A stretch of DNA of 64,000 nt from an uncultured Opitutaceae bacterium (GCA_951813085.1 OX638348.1:2799627-2863626); one strand, 5' to 3'. Shown: positions 1 to 9,961, counted from the stretch's first letter. Notes: generated by a model not told the origin, from the letters alone. Translations and numbers: made by a program.

Positions 1-554
1 TGATCTATAATTTCGGCTTTCCTATGGGACCTTTCGCTATGGGGGATTTGGCAGGCTTGGATATCGGCTGGGACGCTGAGAGCTCCCGGGGCGAAACGGA
101 AATTAGGCACAAGCTATGCGAGCTGGGACGCCGCGGACAAAAGACCGGTTCCGGCTTCTACAACTACGATCCCGAAACACGGGCCAAGACCCCGGAACCA
201 GAGGTTGAAAAACTCATCTCTGAAATTTCAGGGAACCTAGGCGCAACACGACGTGAGATAAGCAAAGAGGAGATTCTCGAACGCTGCCTTTACGCTATGA
301 TCAATGAAGGAGCGCGAATCTTGGAAGAAGGGATGAGCCAACGTCCCAGCGACATAGATGTCGTCTGGGTCAATGGCTATGGTTGGCCCGTTTACCGGGG
401 AGGTCCCATGTACTACGCCGATACGATCGGACTCGATCGCATCCTGGCGAAGATCAAGGAATTTCAAGCACAGGACAACGACGACTTCTGGCAACCCTCC
501 GCGTTGATCGAATCGCTCGTGTCCGAGGGTAAAGGATTCAAGGACATGGCTTAA
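1..554 (+). CDS. 3-hydroxyacyl-CoA dehydrogenase, C-terminal part (cut by window start)
   Basis: The open frame runs in from the window edge (codons from base 3), so the 5' part is missing. It reads IYNFGFPMGPFAMGDLAGLD, the typical opening of the C-terminal 3-hydroxyacyl-CoA dehydrogenase domain in FadB/FadJ-type proteins. It continues through the helical domain, with NEGARILEEG and the conserved GYGWPVYRGGPMYYAD block near the end. Known family role: NAD-dependent oxidation of L-3-hydroxyacyl-CoA in beta-oxidation. Whether an enoyl-CoA hydratase domain precedes it cannot be seen. The next gene starts 78 bases downstream on the same strand and encodes an acyl-CoA ligase, which fits fatty or other acyl-CoA catabolism. 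Confidence 0.9.
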   Translation, partial: IYNFGFPMGPFAMGDLAGLDIGWDAESSRGETEIRHKLCELGRRGQKTGSGFYNYDPETRAKTPEPEVEKLISEISGNLGATRREISKEEILERCLYAMINEGARILEEGMSQRPSDIDVVWVNGYGWPVYRGGPMYYADTIGLDRILAKIKEFQAQDNDDFWQPSALIESLVSEGKGFKDMA

Positions 555-632
555 GGCTGTTTCGCGCAAATTGCCCCATCCAGCGCTCCTTATCGAAGAA
601 CGCCTCATCAACCTGATCTATCTAATTGCTCC

Positions 633-2411
633 ATGGATACAGATATACCCGGCGCTATGGATAGAGAAACAGCGTTAGAGTTGATAACTTCTAGCGATTC
701 TCCGCTAGCCGTTTCGGTCGCGTCGATACAGAATATCGAATACAAAGTATTCACGCATGCCCCCGCCCACATGCGCGATGTGTTCGAATTTTCAAATACG
801 CATTTCTGCAACAACGAATTCCTCGTCTACGAAGACGAGCGACTCACCTATGGCGAGACGCATCTCAAATCGGTCGCCCTTTCCAAGTCACTCTTAAGGC
901 ACGGCATCCAGCCCGGAGATCGCGTCGCTATCTCCATGCGCAACTATCCAGAGTACGTATTCGCGATCGAAGCCATCCTAGCTATTGGCGCCGTTGCGGT
1001 TACGCTAAACGCATGGTGGCTGCCCGATGAAATCGAGTACGGGCTCAGGGACAGCGGCGCTCGATTCGCGTTCGTGGATCACGAACGATGGGATAGATTC
1101 ATACCTTCCAGACACTTGCTGGATAGTGGCGTCGCCATCGCTCGCCCAGAAGGCGAATTGCCTTCGGATGTTTTGTCCATGGAAAGCATGATGCAGCCAG
1201 GCGACGATGATGTTTTTCCAGAAATAGACATCCATCCGGATAGCGATGCCTTGATTATGTACACTTCCGGATCCACGGATCACCCGAAAGGCGTGGTCCT
1301 GACACACCGGGGCATCATTAGCGCGCTGCTTAATTTTTCCTGCATTGGACCTCTGCGCCTCCTCACCAGCGGAACTGAAGACGACCGAGCCATGACGATC
1401 CAATGGCTCAAGGGAGGCGCCGCTTCGATGGATGATCCTCTGGCAGCTCGATTTCCTCGAGAAAAGATGCTCGTCAATATTCCCTTCTTCCATGTGTCCG
1501 GTCTCCATACGATGCTTTTCCTTAGCTACTGGTCGGGTCGGACGATCGTTCTCATGCGCAAGTGGGAGGTCCAGAAAGCCTTGGAGCTGATCGAGGGAGA
1601 AGGGCTCACGCGCGTAGACGGCGTTCCGACATTAATTGGCGAAATTCTCAACTACGAGCGATTGAACGACTACGATCTCAGTAGCATAGACGCCATTGCC
1701 GGAGGAGGAGCTGCCAGACCCGCTGAGCACGTAAAGCTCCTTGAGGAACGACTCCCTCACGTATTGCCTGGTATCGGATACGGCATGACAGAAACCAACG
1801 CTGCCGGCGCGACCAATTGGGGCGAAGAATACCGAAATCGCCCCACATCCAGCGGGCGAGCCTCCGAGCCTCTCATTCAGATCGAGATACGCGATGGGTC
1901 CGGAAACGCCCTAAGACCGAATCAAGATGGTGAAATCTGCATGAAGTCAGCAGTGAACATGCGGTGCTACTGGAATAAGCCCAAGGAAACCGATGAAACG
2001 ATGCGTGATGGCTGGATCCATTCAGGCGACTTGGGCCACTTGGACGATGAGGGTTTTCTCTTTATCACTGGTCGCGCCAAGGACGTTATCATTCGAGGCG
2101 GCGAGAATATCACATGCGGAGAAATTGAAAACGCGCTTCACGATCACCCTGCCGTTAACGAAGCCGCCGTACATGGCACGCCGGATGAGCGCCTAGGCGA
2201 AATCGTATGCGCCACCGTCTATCTAAAAGAAGGATCCACCGCCACGAGCGAAGAAATTCAGGACCATGTCCATTCTCGGCTCGCCGCCTTCAAGATTCCT
2301 ACCCATGTTCATTTTTGCGACCAGCCGCTACCGCGAATCGCCTCCGGCAAGTTCGACAAGCTCGCTCTTAAGCAAGCTGCGATCGAACGACTGCAGAAAA
2401 CAATCGTTTAA
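633..2411 (+). CDS. AMP-dependent acyl-CoA synthetase/ligase
   Basis: This 592-residue protein is an ANL-superfamily adenylate-forming enzyme. Visible motifs in order are the phosphate loop [11 protein letters not shown] (about 210-220), GYGMTE (about 382), the GWIHSGDLG block (about 462) with hinge [14 protein letters not shown] (about 480), and the C-terminal [10 protein letters not shown] with the catalytic lysine (about 572). Family role: ATP-dependent activation of a carboxylic acid to its CoA thioester. Length and motif order suit a medium- or long-chain acyl-CoA ligase, but the substrate cannot be read from sequence. It lies between a hydroxyacyl-CoA dehydrogenase and a quinone oxidoreductase-like gene, all on the plus strand. 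No Shine-Dalgarno sequence precedes the start, so the start is provisional; a later methionine at residue 9 is possible. Confidence 0.92.
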   Translation: MDTDIPGAMDRETALELITSSDSPLAVSVASIQNIEYKVFTHAPAHMRDVFEFSNTHFCNNEFLVYEDERLTYGETHLKSVALSKSLLRHGIQPGDRVAISMRNYPEYVFAIEAILAIGAVAVTLNAWWLPDEIEYGLRDSGARFAFVDHERWDRFIPSRHLLDSGVAIARPEGELPSDVLSMESMMQPGDDDVFPEIDIHPDSDALIMYTSGSTDHPKGVVLTHRGIISALLNFSCIGPLRLLTSGTEDDRAMTIQWLKGGAASMDDPLAARFPREKMLVNIPFFHVSGLHTMLFLSYWSGRTIVLMRKWEVQKALELIEGEGLTRVDGVPTLIGEILNYERLNDYDLSSIDAIAGGGAARPAEHVKLLEERLPHVLPGIGYGMTETNAAGATNWGEEYRNRPTSSGRASEPLIQIEIRDGSGNALRPNQDGEICMKSAVNMRCYWNKPKETDETMRDGWIHSGDLGHLDDEGFLFITGRAKDVIIRGGENITCGEIENALHDHPAVNEAAVHGTPDERLGEIVCATVYLKEGSTATSEEIQDHVHSRLAAFKIPTHVHFCDQPLPRIASGKFDKLALKQAAIERLQKTIV

Positions 2412-2437
2412 GCTTAACCATTCGAATCCCAAAAACA

Positions 2438-3502
2438 ATGACCCAAATGATCAAAGCTGTTCGCTGCCACCGGTACGCCGCCTTCAACGCCGAGGGAGAG
2501 CTTCTCCCGACTCCCGATCCCCTGCGCGACGTTCTTTCGCTTGACGAGATACCTAAGCCAGAATGCGAGCCGGACCATGTATTGATCGAGGTCTACTACT
2601 CAGGTATCCAATACCCTGATGCGCTCCAAGCTCAAGGCCTCTACCAAATGCGACCCGACTTGCCCTATGTACCTGGCATGGACGTATCCGGAATTGTCGT
2701 GGAAACAGGAGCGGGTGCCGAGGGACTGAAATCTGGCGATCGGGTATTTGGGCGCGTTGACGTTGGCGGACTCGCCGAAATCGTTCAAGTCGACCAGCAG
2801 AATGTTTGGAAAGCGCCAGATGCGCTGCCTCTATCGCAGTGCGCAAATCTCGGACGCAACTACTTCGCGGCCTATCACTCCCTAAAGATTATTGGTGAAG
2901 TCGGCGATGGCGATCTGGTATTGGTTGACGGCGCATCGGGTGGCGTGGGAATGGCAGCTGTCAGCTTAGCGAAAGCGATGGGCGCTAAAGTAATCGCTGG
3001 CGTTAGCGTTCCAGAGAAAACCGGCTACCCTGCTCAAGCAGGAGCGGATCGCATACTCTGCTATGGAAGTGACCGAGAAAGCTACAAAGTCTTTAAGAAA
3101 GAAGTAAGAAAAGCAGCGAGTGAACTGGGACACCCCGATGGGGTAGATGTAGTTGTCGACATGGTACAAGGTGAACTCTTTGAAGGCGCCCTAGTTTCCT
3201 GCGTCCGTCCACTTGGCAAGATCTGTCTCGTTGGGTTCACTGCCGGACAAGAACCTATTCGACCAGGAATGCTCCTTATCAAGGAAGCCGCAGCCATCGG
3301 AAGCTTGTGGGGCCGTTGGGCGCAAGACAATCCAAAGGGACATCGAGAGAATGTAGCCGAAATCGTACAATTCCTCGAGTCGGGAGCCGCCCCACCTCGA
3401 GTCGATCGAATCTTCCCAATCAATGACTTCCTGCAAGCATTCGAGCTATTCGAGAACAACCAAGGCCGCGGCAATACGGTCGTAAGCTTCAAGGAAGAGT
3501 AG
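2438..3502 (+). CDS. NADPH:quinone oxidoreductase-like medium-chain dehydrogenase
   Basis: The 354-residue protein has the zinc-free quinone oxidoreductase (QOR) pattern of the medium-chain dehydrogenase superfamily. The GroES-like N-terminal part includes [11 protein letters not shown] and [12 protein letters not shown]. The Rossmann part carries [12 protein letters not shown] near residue 164, the NADPH-binding loop. No catalytic or structural zinc cysteines are seen, as expected for QOR or enoyl-reductase-like members. It starts 26 bases after the acyl-CoA ligase and is probably cotranscribed with it. A role in reducing an enoyl-CoA or quinone-type intermediate of the same pathway is inferred from that neighbourhood. 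Confidence 0.87.
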   Translation: MTQMIKAVRCHRYAAFNAEGELLPTPDPLRDVLSLDEIPKPECEPDHVLIEVYYSGIQYPDALQAQGLYQMRPDLPYVPGMDVSGIVVETGAGAEGLKSGDRVFGRVDVGGLAEIVQVDQQNVWKAPDALPLSQCANLGRNYFAAYHSLKIIGEVGDGDLVLVDGASGGVGMAAVSLAKAMGAKVIAGVSVPEKTGYPAQAGADRILCYGSDRESYKVFKKEVRKAASELGHPDGVDVVVDMVQGELFEGALVSCVRPLGKICLVGFTAGQEPIRPGMLLIKEAAAIGSLWGRWAQDNPKGHRENVAEIVQFLESGAAPPRVDRIFPINDFLQAFELFENNQGRGNTVVSFKEE

Positions 3503-3584
3503 CACGCTCAAATATAGTTTGCAGAACAAAGAAAATATCCTATTCAATTGATCCTTCAAATCTCGGCGTACCTTCATTTAATTC

Positions 3585-3600
3585 TACCGTACGGTCGGTA
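3585..3600. promoter_or_regulatory. TetR-like operator candidate, copy 1
   Basis: This is an imperfect palindrome, TACCG-N6-CGGTA, reading TACCGTACGGTCGGTA. It sits 93 bases upstream of the haem protein/acyl-CoA dehydrogenase pair that starts at 3693. The same 16-mer with one change recurs at 21245-21260, and the match extends to 22 bases (TTCTACC..GGTAAAA flanks). The size and symmetry suit a TetR-family operator (inference); no TetR gene lies in the window. It shares a 190-base gap (3503-3692) with no other feature I can support. Confidence 0.55.
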
Positions 3601-3692
3601 AAATTGTTATCGTCCACATCAAGCATCACTCCATGGGAGAAACAACTTTTCAAAACTCAGGCAAAGCGACGCTGATACAGTCATAGTCTCGA

Positions 3693-5501
3693 ATGAACGT
3701 TCTCCCACGGATTAGCAGCCTTTTCATCCTCGCCCTCATTGTTGGGCTATCGCTAATAGATTCCGCGTCTGTCAATCTGTCTTCGAATTGGATTCCCTTT
3801 TTGGGCCATTTTCATCCCGTTCTGCTTCACTTGCCAATTGGCCTATTCATAGGAGTCGCGCTGCTTGAACTGTACGGGCTCGCGCGACCCGCATCGCGTG
3901 TTCCCGAGATCATCCGCATTCTTCTATCGGCGACTTTTTACTCAGCCGCGCTCTCAGCCCTCTTTGGAATCCTGCTATCCTGGGAAGGCGGCTACGAATC
4001 CGAGGCGATGAATTTCCATAAATGGGGAGGCGTTGCCACCGTTGCCACCGTTCTCGCGCTCGATTGGCTATTTAGCCGTCAGCCAGACCCATCACTCAAA
4101 GCCAGTCCGGCCTATCTATCAGGTCTGGTTGTGGCTATCGGTGTGATTACCGTCACGGGGCATCAAGGAGGAACGCTGACCCATGGATCCGGATTCCTTA
4201 CTCAGTACAATCCCTTCTCAAGCAAACCGACTTCACAAGAACCCGCAGAGAGTGCATCCGTATACGTTTCACACATACAGCCAATTTTTGAAGACTATTG
4301 CTATCAATGCCATAGCTCTGAGAAGATAAAAGGCGAGCTCCGACTCGATTCGCTCGAGGCCATGATTGCGGGAGGCCTCAATGGTCCGGCAATCGCGCTA
4401 GGAGACAGCGAGAACAGCAATTTAATACATGCGATTAAATCGCCCCTAGACGAGGAGGAACACATGCCTCCAAAAGGGAAGCCGCAGCCCAGCGATGAGA
4501 TTGTCCAGCTCTTGAGCTGGTGGATCGATCAAGGAGCCAGCGAAACAGCGCTATTGGAAGACTTGGAAGTCACACCCGCAGTAGCGATCCATTTTCTCGA
4601 TGTAGATGTTCTAGAACTGCAGTCGCTGGCTGAAGTGGAACTTCAGGTTGAGGCCTTGGAAAGTCGTCCCAATCTCAGCGTCAACTTCATCGCTCAGAAC
4701 GACAGCCGACTCAGCATTCGGGCCAAGAATGCGAATGACGACGACCTGCGAGCCTTGATTCCGGTTAAAGCGAATGTGGTCGAATTGAATTTAGGCGGCT
4801 CCGACGTCACCAACGATGGCTTGGAGATCGTTGGGCAAATGACAAACCTCACCCATCTCCACTTGAACAACACGACGACGACCGATGCGGGGGTCATCCA
4901 TCTGGCGGATCTCTATCAGCTTGAGTATCTCAATCTGTTCGGGACTGCGGTCACGGATGAATCATTGCTTGTTCTTAGACGCCTAAAGGGACTCAAAAAT
5001 ATATTCTTATGGGAGACGAACGTGACGGAGGAAGCCATCGCTTCGCTTCGCAAATCGCTCTTTCCCGCAGTCGAATCGGAGAAACTGCGAATGCAGATCC
5101 AGGAACTCACGAAGGAACGCGATAGCCTGGAAGTCGATATCGTCTCCGCCTTCGATGTAGACTTGAACCTGCCCTCTGAAGAGGAAGCGCAAGACGTTGC
5201 CGAGCCAGAAACGACGATTTCCGATGTGATGATAGATTTTCACAAGGGAAAGGACTCGATCGCCGCCCAGGCTCAGGAGGGAAATGTGGATACAGAGCGC
5301 CTTATGGAAATGCTGATTGGCTACCAAGCGATGGCAGGATTAGAGCCTCCCAAAGGATCCAACGACGATTGGAAACAGAAGACGACTGAACTGATCGACG
5401 CGACAAATTCCCTAATCCAATCGATCAATCCTGAGACGATCGAACGCTACAAGAACGCGGCAAGCTGCAAGGCCTGCCATACGGATCACCGCGACGACTA
5501 A
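3693..5501 (+). CDS. DUF2231 membrane / planctomycete-type cytochrome c / leucine-rich-repeat protein
   Basis: The 602-residue protein has three parts. Residues 1-160 hold several membrane helices with the DUF2231 signature HFHPVLLHLPIGLF. Residues about 190-285 form a planctomycete cytochrome-c-like domain with a haem motif CYQCH near 203 and an HMPPKGKP block. Residues about 365-455 are leucine-rich-repeat-like units (TNDGLEIVGQMTNLTHLHL type). A second haem motif, CKACH, sits eight residues before the C-terminus. Known for the family: membrane-anchored c-type cytochromes of PVC bacteria, function mostly unknown. It starts 93 bases after a TetR-like operator, and an acyl-CoA dehydrogenase follows 20 bases downstream. 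A role in passing electrons from that enzyme is possible but unproven. Confidence 0.85.
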   Translation: MNVLPRISSLFILALIVGLSLIDSASVNLSSNWIPFLGHFHPVLLHLPIGLFIGVALLELYGLARPASRVPEIIRILLSATFYSAALSALFGILLSWEGGYESEAMNFHKWGGVATVATVLALDWLFSRQPDPSLKASPAYLSGLVVAIGVITVTGHQGGTLTHGSGFLTQYNPFSSKPTSQEPAESASVYVSHIQPIFEDYCYQCHSSEKIKGELRLDSLEAMIAGGLNGPAIALGDSENSNLIHAIKSPLDEEEHMPPKGKPQPSDEIVQLLSWWIDQGASETALLEDLEVTPAVAIHFLDVDVLELQSLAEVELQVEALESRPNLSVNFIAQNDSRLSIRAKNANDDDLRALIPVKANVVELNLGGSDVTNDGLEIVGQMTNLTHLHLNNTTTTDAGVIHLADLYQLEYLNLFGTAVTDESLLVLRRLKGLKNIFLWETNVTEEAIASLRKSLFPAVESEKLRMQIQELTKERDSLEVDIVSAFDVDLNLPSEEEAQDVAEPETTISDVMIDFHKGKDSIAAQAQEGNVDTERLMEMLIGYQAMAGLEPPKGSNDDWKQKTTELIDATNSLIQSINPETIERYKNAASCKACHTDHRDD

Positions 5502-5521
5502 CCCGCACACTCAAAGCCATT

Positions 5522-6862
5522 ATGCCCGGTCTCGAAAATCACCCTGAACTATTCGACCTGCGAATGTCGGATGAAGCCAGACCTCTTCTGGAAAAAGTAG
5601 TCGCCTTCGTAAAGGAAGAGGTCGATCCCGTCACTCAAGAGTATCACAGGTTAGGCGAGGGACGAGCGGAGCGCTTTTCGTACGCGCCGGAGCAAAAGGA
5701 GATTCTTGAGCGACTGAAAAATAAGGCTAAATCGGACGGGCTTTGGAATTTCTTCTTGCCGGACGACGAGACAGGCCAGGGACTTAAGAACCTGGACTAC
5801 GCGTACATCGCGGCGGAGCTCGGGAAGAACCCCATCGCGGCGGAGTGCCTCAATTGCTCCGCGCCCGACACCGGCAATATGGAAGTGCTCGAACGCTTGG
5901 GGACGCCGGAGCAAAAGGAGACCTGGCTAAAGCCGCTGCTCGACGGAAAAATTCGCTCCGCCTATGCGATGACCGAACCTGACCTGGGATCGTCCGATGC
6001 AAAGAACATTTCCTGCAGCGCCGTACTCGAGGGCGACGAATGGGTGATCAATGGCGAGAAATACTATATATCCGGAGCGGGAGATCCCCGCTGCAAGATC
6101 ATGATCACCATGGTGCTCACGAACCCGGACGCAGAGCCCCACAAGCGCCAATCGCAAATCCTCGTTCCCATGGACAACCCGGGAGTCGAGGTCCTAGGGC
6201 CCATGCACGTATTTGGACAAGACGACGCTCCCCATGGCCACATGCATCTGCGCTTTCGCAATTGCCGCGTCCCGAAAGACAATATTCTCCTTGGTGAAGG
6301 GCGCGGATTCGAAATATCGCAAGTCCGTTTGGGCCCTGGCCGTATCCATCACTGCATGCGATCCATTGGAGCCGCGGAAAAAGCTCTTGAGCTAATGGTC
6401 AAGCGAGGGCTTACCCGCGAGGCGTTCGGCAAGCCGATTGCCAAGCTTGGGAAGAATGTCGAGGTGATCGCGAAATCAAGAATCGAAATCGAAGCGATGC
6501 GCATGATGGTCCTGAAAGCGGCCAAAGCCATGGACGTGCTCGGCAATTCCGATGCCCGCGTCTGGGTAAGCGCGATCAAGGCCATGGTGCCTGTTCGCGT
6601 CTGCCACATTATTGACGAAGCGATTCAAATACATGGGGCGACCGGCATTTCCCAATGGACCCCTCTCGCCAACATGTATTTGGCCCAGCGAACGTTGCGC
6701 TTAGCGGATGGCCCTGATGAAGTGCATTGGTTTGTAGTGGGTCGCGCCGAACTCAATCTGTGGAAAGATGAAGCCAGTGGATACGATCCGAAGGCGGACT
6801 ATCTATCGCAGCAAGCAGACGGCGCGAATTCGAATTCTGAAAGCGCTTTTGCAGGTCCTTGA
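5522..6862 (+). CDS. Acyl-CoA dehydrogenase family protein
   Basis: The 446-residue protein matches the acyl-CoA dehydrogenase fold. It shows an N-terminal helical domain, the flavin-binding stretch AYAMTEPDLGSSDAKN, the beta domain with EWVINGEKYYISGAGD, and the C-terminal helical bundle with QIHGATGISQWTPLANMY. It has the length and motifs of the ACAD10/11-like group rather than short-chain enzymes (inference). The reaction would be FAD-dependent alpha,beta-dehydrogenation of an acyl-CoA. It follows the cytochrome-like gene by 20 bases and is probably in the same transcript, under the operator at 3585. Its stop is 18 bases from the convergent Fe-alcohol dehydrogenase. Confidence 0.93.
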   Translation: MPGLENHPELFDLRMSDEARPLLEKVVAFVKEEVDPVTQEYHRLGEGRAERFSYAPEQKEILERLKNKAKSDGLWNFFLPDDETGQGLKNLDYAYIAAELGKNPIAAECLNCSAPDTGNMEVLERLGTPEQKETWLKPLLDGKIRSAYAMTEPDLGSSDAKNISCSAVLEGDEWVINGEKYYISGAGDPRCKIMITMVLTNPDAEPHKRQSQILVPMDNPGVEVLGPMHVFGQDDAPHGHMHLRFRNCRVPKDNILLGEGRGFEISQVRLGPGRIHHCMRSIGAAEKALELMVKRGLTREAFGKPIAKLGKNVEVIAKSRIEIEAMRMMVLKAAKAMDVLGNSDARVWVSAIKAMVPVRVCHIIDEAIQIHGATGISQWTPLANMYLAQRTLRLADGPDEVHWFVVGRAELNLWKDEASGYDPKADYLSQQADGANSNSESAFAGP

Positions 6863-6879
6863 TTTGACCTCGCCAGAAA

Positions 6880-8055
6880 CTACCAGGCTTCGTTGTAGAG
6901 GGTGACGATTTCCGCTGCGGTTGGGTCGCGTGGATTGTTAGCCGGGCTTCCCGATGCAATGGCGTCCGTCGCCATTTTCTCCACGCAATCGTCAAACACC
7001 TCGCGCGTGAAGCCGCGACATTGCGAAAGCCGAGGAAGCTCGAGGGTCGTATTCAGATCGTGGAGATAATCAATCAAGGATAAGCAAGCGCTCTCAGCGT
7101 CCGCTTCGGCGTTCGCGCAACCGAGCGTCCTTGCAATCGTTGCGTAGCGATCCGGCGCATGGTTCCAGGAGAATGCCGTTACGGCTGGAAGTAGAATCGC
7201 ATTGGACAGTCCATGAGGAATATGAAACACGGCCCCAATGGGACGGCTCATGCCGTGAACGAGGCAAACGCTGCTGTTCGAGAACGCCATACCGCCCTGG
7301 CAGGCTGCGAGCATCATGCCATCGCGCGCTTCAAGGTCATTCGGATCCGTCCAAGCGCGTTTCAAATACTTGCTGACAAGATCTATGCACGACAGCGCGA
7401 TGGGATCCGTCATCTTATTGTTTTTCCTCGAAACGTACGCCTCCATTCCGTGCGTAAGCGTGTCGACGCCCACCGCTGCCGTTAGGCCCTTCGGCATAGA
7501 GATTGACAATTCGTAGTCGACGATCGCGACTTGGGGGAGCAAGGGAGCGCTCAACATCATCATCTTCACGTCGCGCTCCGTATCCGTTATTACGGCAACT
7601 TTCGTCGCCTCGCTCCCCGTTCCAGCCGTAGTGGGGATCGCTATGAGCGGAATACCGGGCCGCTCAATCTTATGAAGTCCCATGTATTTGGCCAACGGCT
7701 GCGCATTCGCAGGTCGGACGGCGATCACCTTAGCGGTATCGATGGGAGAGCCGCCGCCAACGGCAACGACAAAGTCCGCTTGATGCGCGGCCAAGGCGGC
7801 CACGCCATCGGCTACATTCGCATCCGTCGGATCCGGCTGCACATCCTGAAAAACCGCCACGGCAAGCCCAGCGTCCACCAATATGCCCTCAATCTCCGCT
7901 ACCACGCCCAACGCCACAACTCCGGGATCGGTCACAATGAGAGCGCGAGTCGCTCCGATCTCGTTGGCTAACGAGCCCAGTTTCAGGCGGGAACCTTTCC
8001 CCGAGACGATGGCCCGGGGAACGTCAAATCGATTGGCAGCTACAGAATCAGTCAT
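6880..8055 (-). CDS. Iron-containing alcohol dehydrogenase
   Basis: This type III Fe-ADH has the NAD-binding GGGSPIDTAK, then IPTTAGTGSEAT. The metal ligands lie in GVDTLTHGMEAY (Asp, His) and in CLVHGMSRPIGAVFHIPHG (two His). I chose the start MTDSVAANRF, giving 391 residues, because it opens the usual N-terminal beta strand and leaves a 13-base gap to the HpcH gene upstream; the longer frame from 8106 would overlap it. Family members interconvert small alcohols and aldehydes such as lactaldehyde. As the third gene after a 2-hydroxyacid dehydrogenase and an aldolase, it probably handles the aldehyde released by that aldolase (inference). Confidence 0.92.
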   Translation of the reverse strand: MTDSVAANRFDVPRAIVSGKGSRLKLGSLANEIGATRALIVTDPGVVALGVVAEIEGILVDAGLAVAVFQDVQPDPTDANVADGVAALAAHQADFVVAVGGGSPIDTAKVIAVRPANAQPLAKYMGLHKIERPGIPLIAIPTTAGTGSEATKVAVITDTERDVKMMMLSAPLLPQVAIVDYELSISMPKGLTAAVGVDTLTHGMEAYVSRKNNKMTDPIALSCIDLVSKYLKRAWTDPNDLEARDGMMLAACQGGMAFSNSSVCLVHGMSRPIGAVFHIPHGLSNAILLPAVTAFSWNHAPDRYATIARTLGCANAEADAESACLSLIDYLHDLNTTLELPRLSQCRGFTREVFDDCVEKMATDAIASGSPANNPRDPTAAEIVTLYNEAW

Positions 8056-8068
8056 AGGAAAAACGTTC

Positions 8069-8863
8069 TCAATACTTGGCCATTGCTTGACCCGACCCAA
8101 GACCAAGCGACTTCGCTACTTCCCCCGCTTTCCCAAGCATCAATCCTGCATCGCTTGCGACCGCCACAAATTGAAATCCTTGCTCAATCCTTCGTTTCGC
8201 TGCCTCCGCATCCGGCACATGGATACCTGCAGCCACTCCATGCTTTTTGGCCATCTCTAGAATGTGGCTTACCGCATTGAGAAATTCAGGATGTTCGCTT
8301 TCGAATGCTGGGGGTAGTCCCATGGAATTATGCAAATCATTGGGACCAATGAAGACAACGTCAATTCCAGGGGTACTCAGTATTGCGTCCGCCTCCTTGA
8401 TAGCGTCGACATGCTCCGCCATCAATACCACGAGGATCTCATCATTGGCATTCTTGTAGTACTCTCCGGTCGTTGTATCGAATGTCGCCGCGTGCAGAAT
8501 TCCACCTACCGATCGATCTCCTAGAGGAGCGTACCGCGCTGCAGATACAACCGCCTCCGCCTCTGGTTTCGAATTGACCATTGGAACGATCACGCCCCAC
8601 GCTCCTGTGTCCAATGCGCGCTTGATGTTCTCTATCGAGTTCGAAGGAACGCGCAGCAGAGGCGCCATTCCATTTCCAGATAGGATGGCGAAATTCTGGG
8701 CAGCGGTCTCAAATGAAATGGGCGAATGCTCCATCTCAATGGTAAGCCAATCAAATCCTACTTTCGACATCAACTGGGCCGCGCTCGAGCTCGATAGATT
8801 TAACCAGCTTCCAACACTCGCCTCACCGGCCTTCAATTTAGCTCTTACGTTGTTGCGCTTCAT
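8069..8863 (-). CDS. HpcH/HpaI-family aldolase
   Basis: The 264-residue protein is a class II pyruvate aldolase of the HpcH/HpaI family. Visible motifs are FDWLTIEMEHSP (usual DxEH region), PLLRVPSNS with the substrate-binding arginine, APLGDRSVGG, and FIGPNDLHNSMG (metal site; usual GPxDLSxSMG). Family reaction: metal-dependent cleavage of a 2-keto-3-deoxy or 4-hydroxy-2-oxo acid into pyruvate and an aldehyde. The same family includes 2-keto-3-deoxy-L-rhamnonate aldolase, but the substrate is not decided here. It is the middle gene of a tight minus-strand operon with a hydroxyacid dehydrogenase and an Fe-alcohol dehydrogenase. Confidence 0.9.
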   Translation of the reverse strand: MKRNNVRAKLKAGEASVGSWLNLSSSSAAQLMSKVGFDWLTIEMEHSPISFETAAQNFAILSGNGMAPLLRVPSNSIENIKRALDTGAWGVIVPMVNSKPEAEAVVSAARYAPLGDRSVGGILHAATFDTTTGEYYKNANDEILVVLMAEHVDAIKEADAILSTPGIDVVFIGPNDLHNSMGLPPAFESEHPEFLNAVSHILEMAKKHGVAAGIHVPDAEAAKRRIEQGFQFVAVASDAGLMLGKAGEVAKSLGLGSGQAMAKY

Positions 8864-8893
8864 TTCTTTTTCCCGCTTGTAGTATCAAATTAA

Positions 8894-9886
8894 TTACGAC
8901 CTAAGATTCTGAGAGGAAAACATGTCCGTGTCGACGACGGATTGCGGTCTCCGTTTCTGCATAAGATCAACGATCGCCTGGGCGGATGCCAAGCTCACTT
9001 GATCCCCCGTCCCTCTATCCCGTGACGCCTGATGAGGCGAAAGCAAAAGGTTCGGCGTCGAATAGAACACATGGCCCTCGGGAAGGGGCTCTCGCGAATA
9101 GGCATCGATAGCGGCCCCGCTAATCCAATCGCTACGCAGCGCTTTATCCAAGGCTGTTTCATCAACGAGTTCACCACGTGCCGTATTGATCAAGAAAGCC
9201 GACGGTTTCATCAACCGCAGCTCGCGCTCGCCTATCAATCCTAAGTTATCTTCCGTCAAGGCAACGTGCAACGAAACGAAGTCGCTCTCTTCGAGGAGCT
9301 GATCCAACGGAACCAGCTTGATCCCTACTTCAGCGACATCTGGATGAGGAGCAATGTCGTAGCCGATCACGCGATGATCGAAGCCAGCGCCTCGGCGGGC
9401 CAGCGCTCGTCCGATGCGGCCGCAGCCGATAATGCCGATCGTTTGCCCATATACCTGAGCTCCCCAGCGTGGGGCCCAATTGCCTGCGGCCATTCCCAAA
9501 TGCCCTTCATGCACACCACGGGCTACCGACAGCAGGAGAGCGAAGGCATAGTCCGCCACCGAGTCGTTCAGCATGCCAGGGGTATAGGCGATAACCACCC
9601 CTTTCTCAGTCGCCGTCGCCACATCGATTTCATCATACCCCACTCCCCATCTTGAAATTATCTTCAACGATTCCGCCTCGCGAGATGCCAGAACGCTCGC
9701 GCTGAACCTGTCCGTTCCCGCAAGAACCGCATCAACGCCCGCAAGCTCCTCAAGCAAATGAGCTTCGTTCAAGGGCCTGGAATTTTTGGGGAAGACGACC
9801 TCGCAACCGGCCTTTACCAAGAGATCGATCGCCGCATCTCCCACCTCGTCCATGGATTTTGCGGTTATGAGAACTTTCCAGGCCAT
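8894..9886 (-). CDS. D-isomer-specific 2-hydroxyacid dehydrogenase
   Basis: The protein has the two-domain fold of the phosphoglycerate dehydrogenase/D-2-hydroxyacid dehydrogenase family. It shows the NAD loop GIIGCGRIGRALARR, the catalytic-arginine segment NTARGELVDE, and the histidine in LLSPHQAS. I chose the ATG at 9886 (MAWKVLITAKS, 330 residues), which starts the first beta strand; the longer frame would begin with TTG at 9925. An AGAGGTG sequence lies about 14 bases before the chosen start. First gene of the operon that continues into the aldolase (30-base gap) and the Fe-ADH. It is divergent from the ROK regulator, which probably controls it. Confidence 0.9.
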   Translation of the reverse strand: MAWKVLITAKSMDEVGDAAIDLLVKAGCEVVFPKNSRPLNEAHLLEELAGVDAVLAGTDRFSASVLASREAESLKIISRWGVGYDEIDVATATEKGVVIAYTPGMLNDSVADYAFALLLSVARGVHEGHLGMAAGNWAPRWGAQVYGQTIGIIGCGRIGRALARRGAGFDHRVIGYDIAPHPDVAEVGIKLVPLDQLLEESDFVSLHVALTEDNLGLIGERELRLMKPSAFLINTARGELVDETALDKALRSDWISGAAIDAYSREPLPEGHVFYSTPNLLLSPHQASRDRGTGDQVSLASAQAIVDLMQKRRPQSVVDTDMFSSQNLRS

Positions 9887-9939
9887 GAGAGCAGTATATT
9901 CACCTCTGGATCGCAGATCGGTCAAGTCCCTTTATTATG

Positions 9940-9961
9940 TTATTGGAATATATTGCCAGAA
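9940..9961. promoter_or_regulatory. Imperfect 22-bp palindrome between divergent operons (operator candidate)
   Basis: The sequence TTATTGG-AATATATT-GCCAGAA is symmetric at 16 of 22 positions around AATATATT. It lies between the hydroxyacid dehydrogenase start (9886) and the ROK regulator start (10100), about 54 bases upstream of the former. Many ROK repressors bind AT-rich inverted repeats in divergent promoters, so this is a plausible autoregulatory site. Inference only. Confidence 0.35.
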
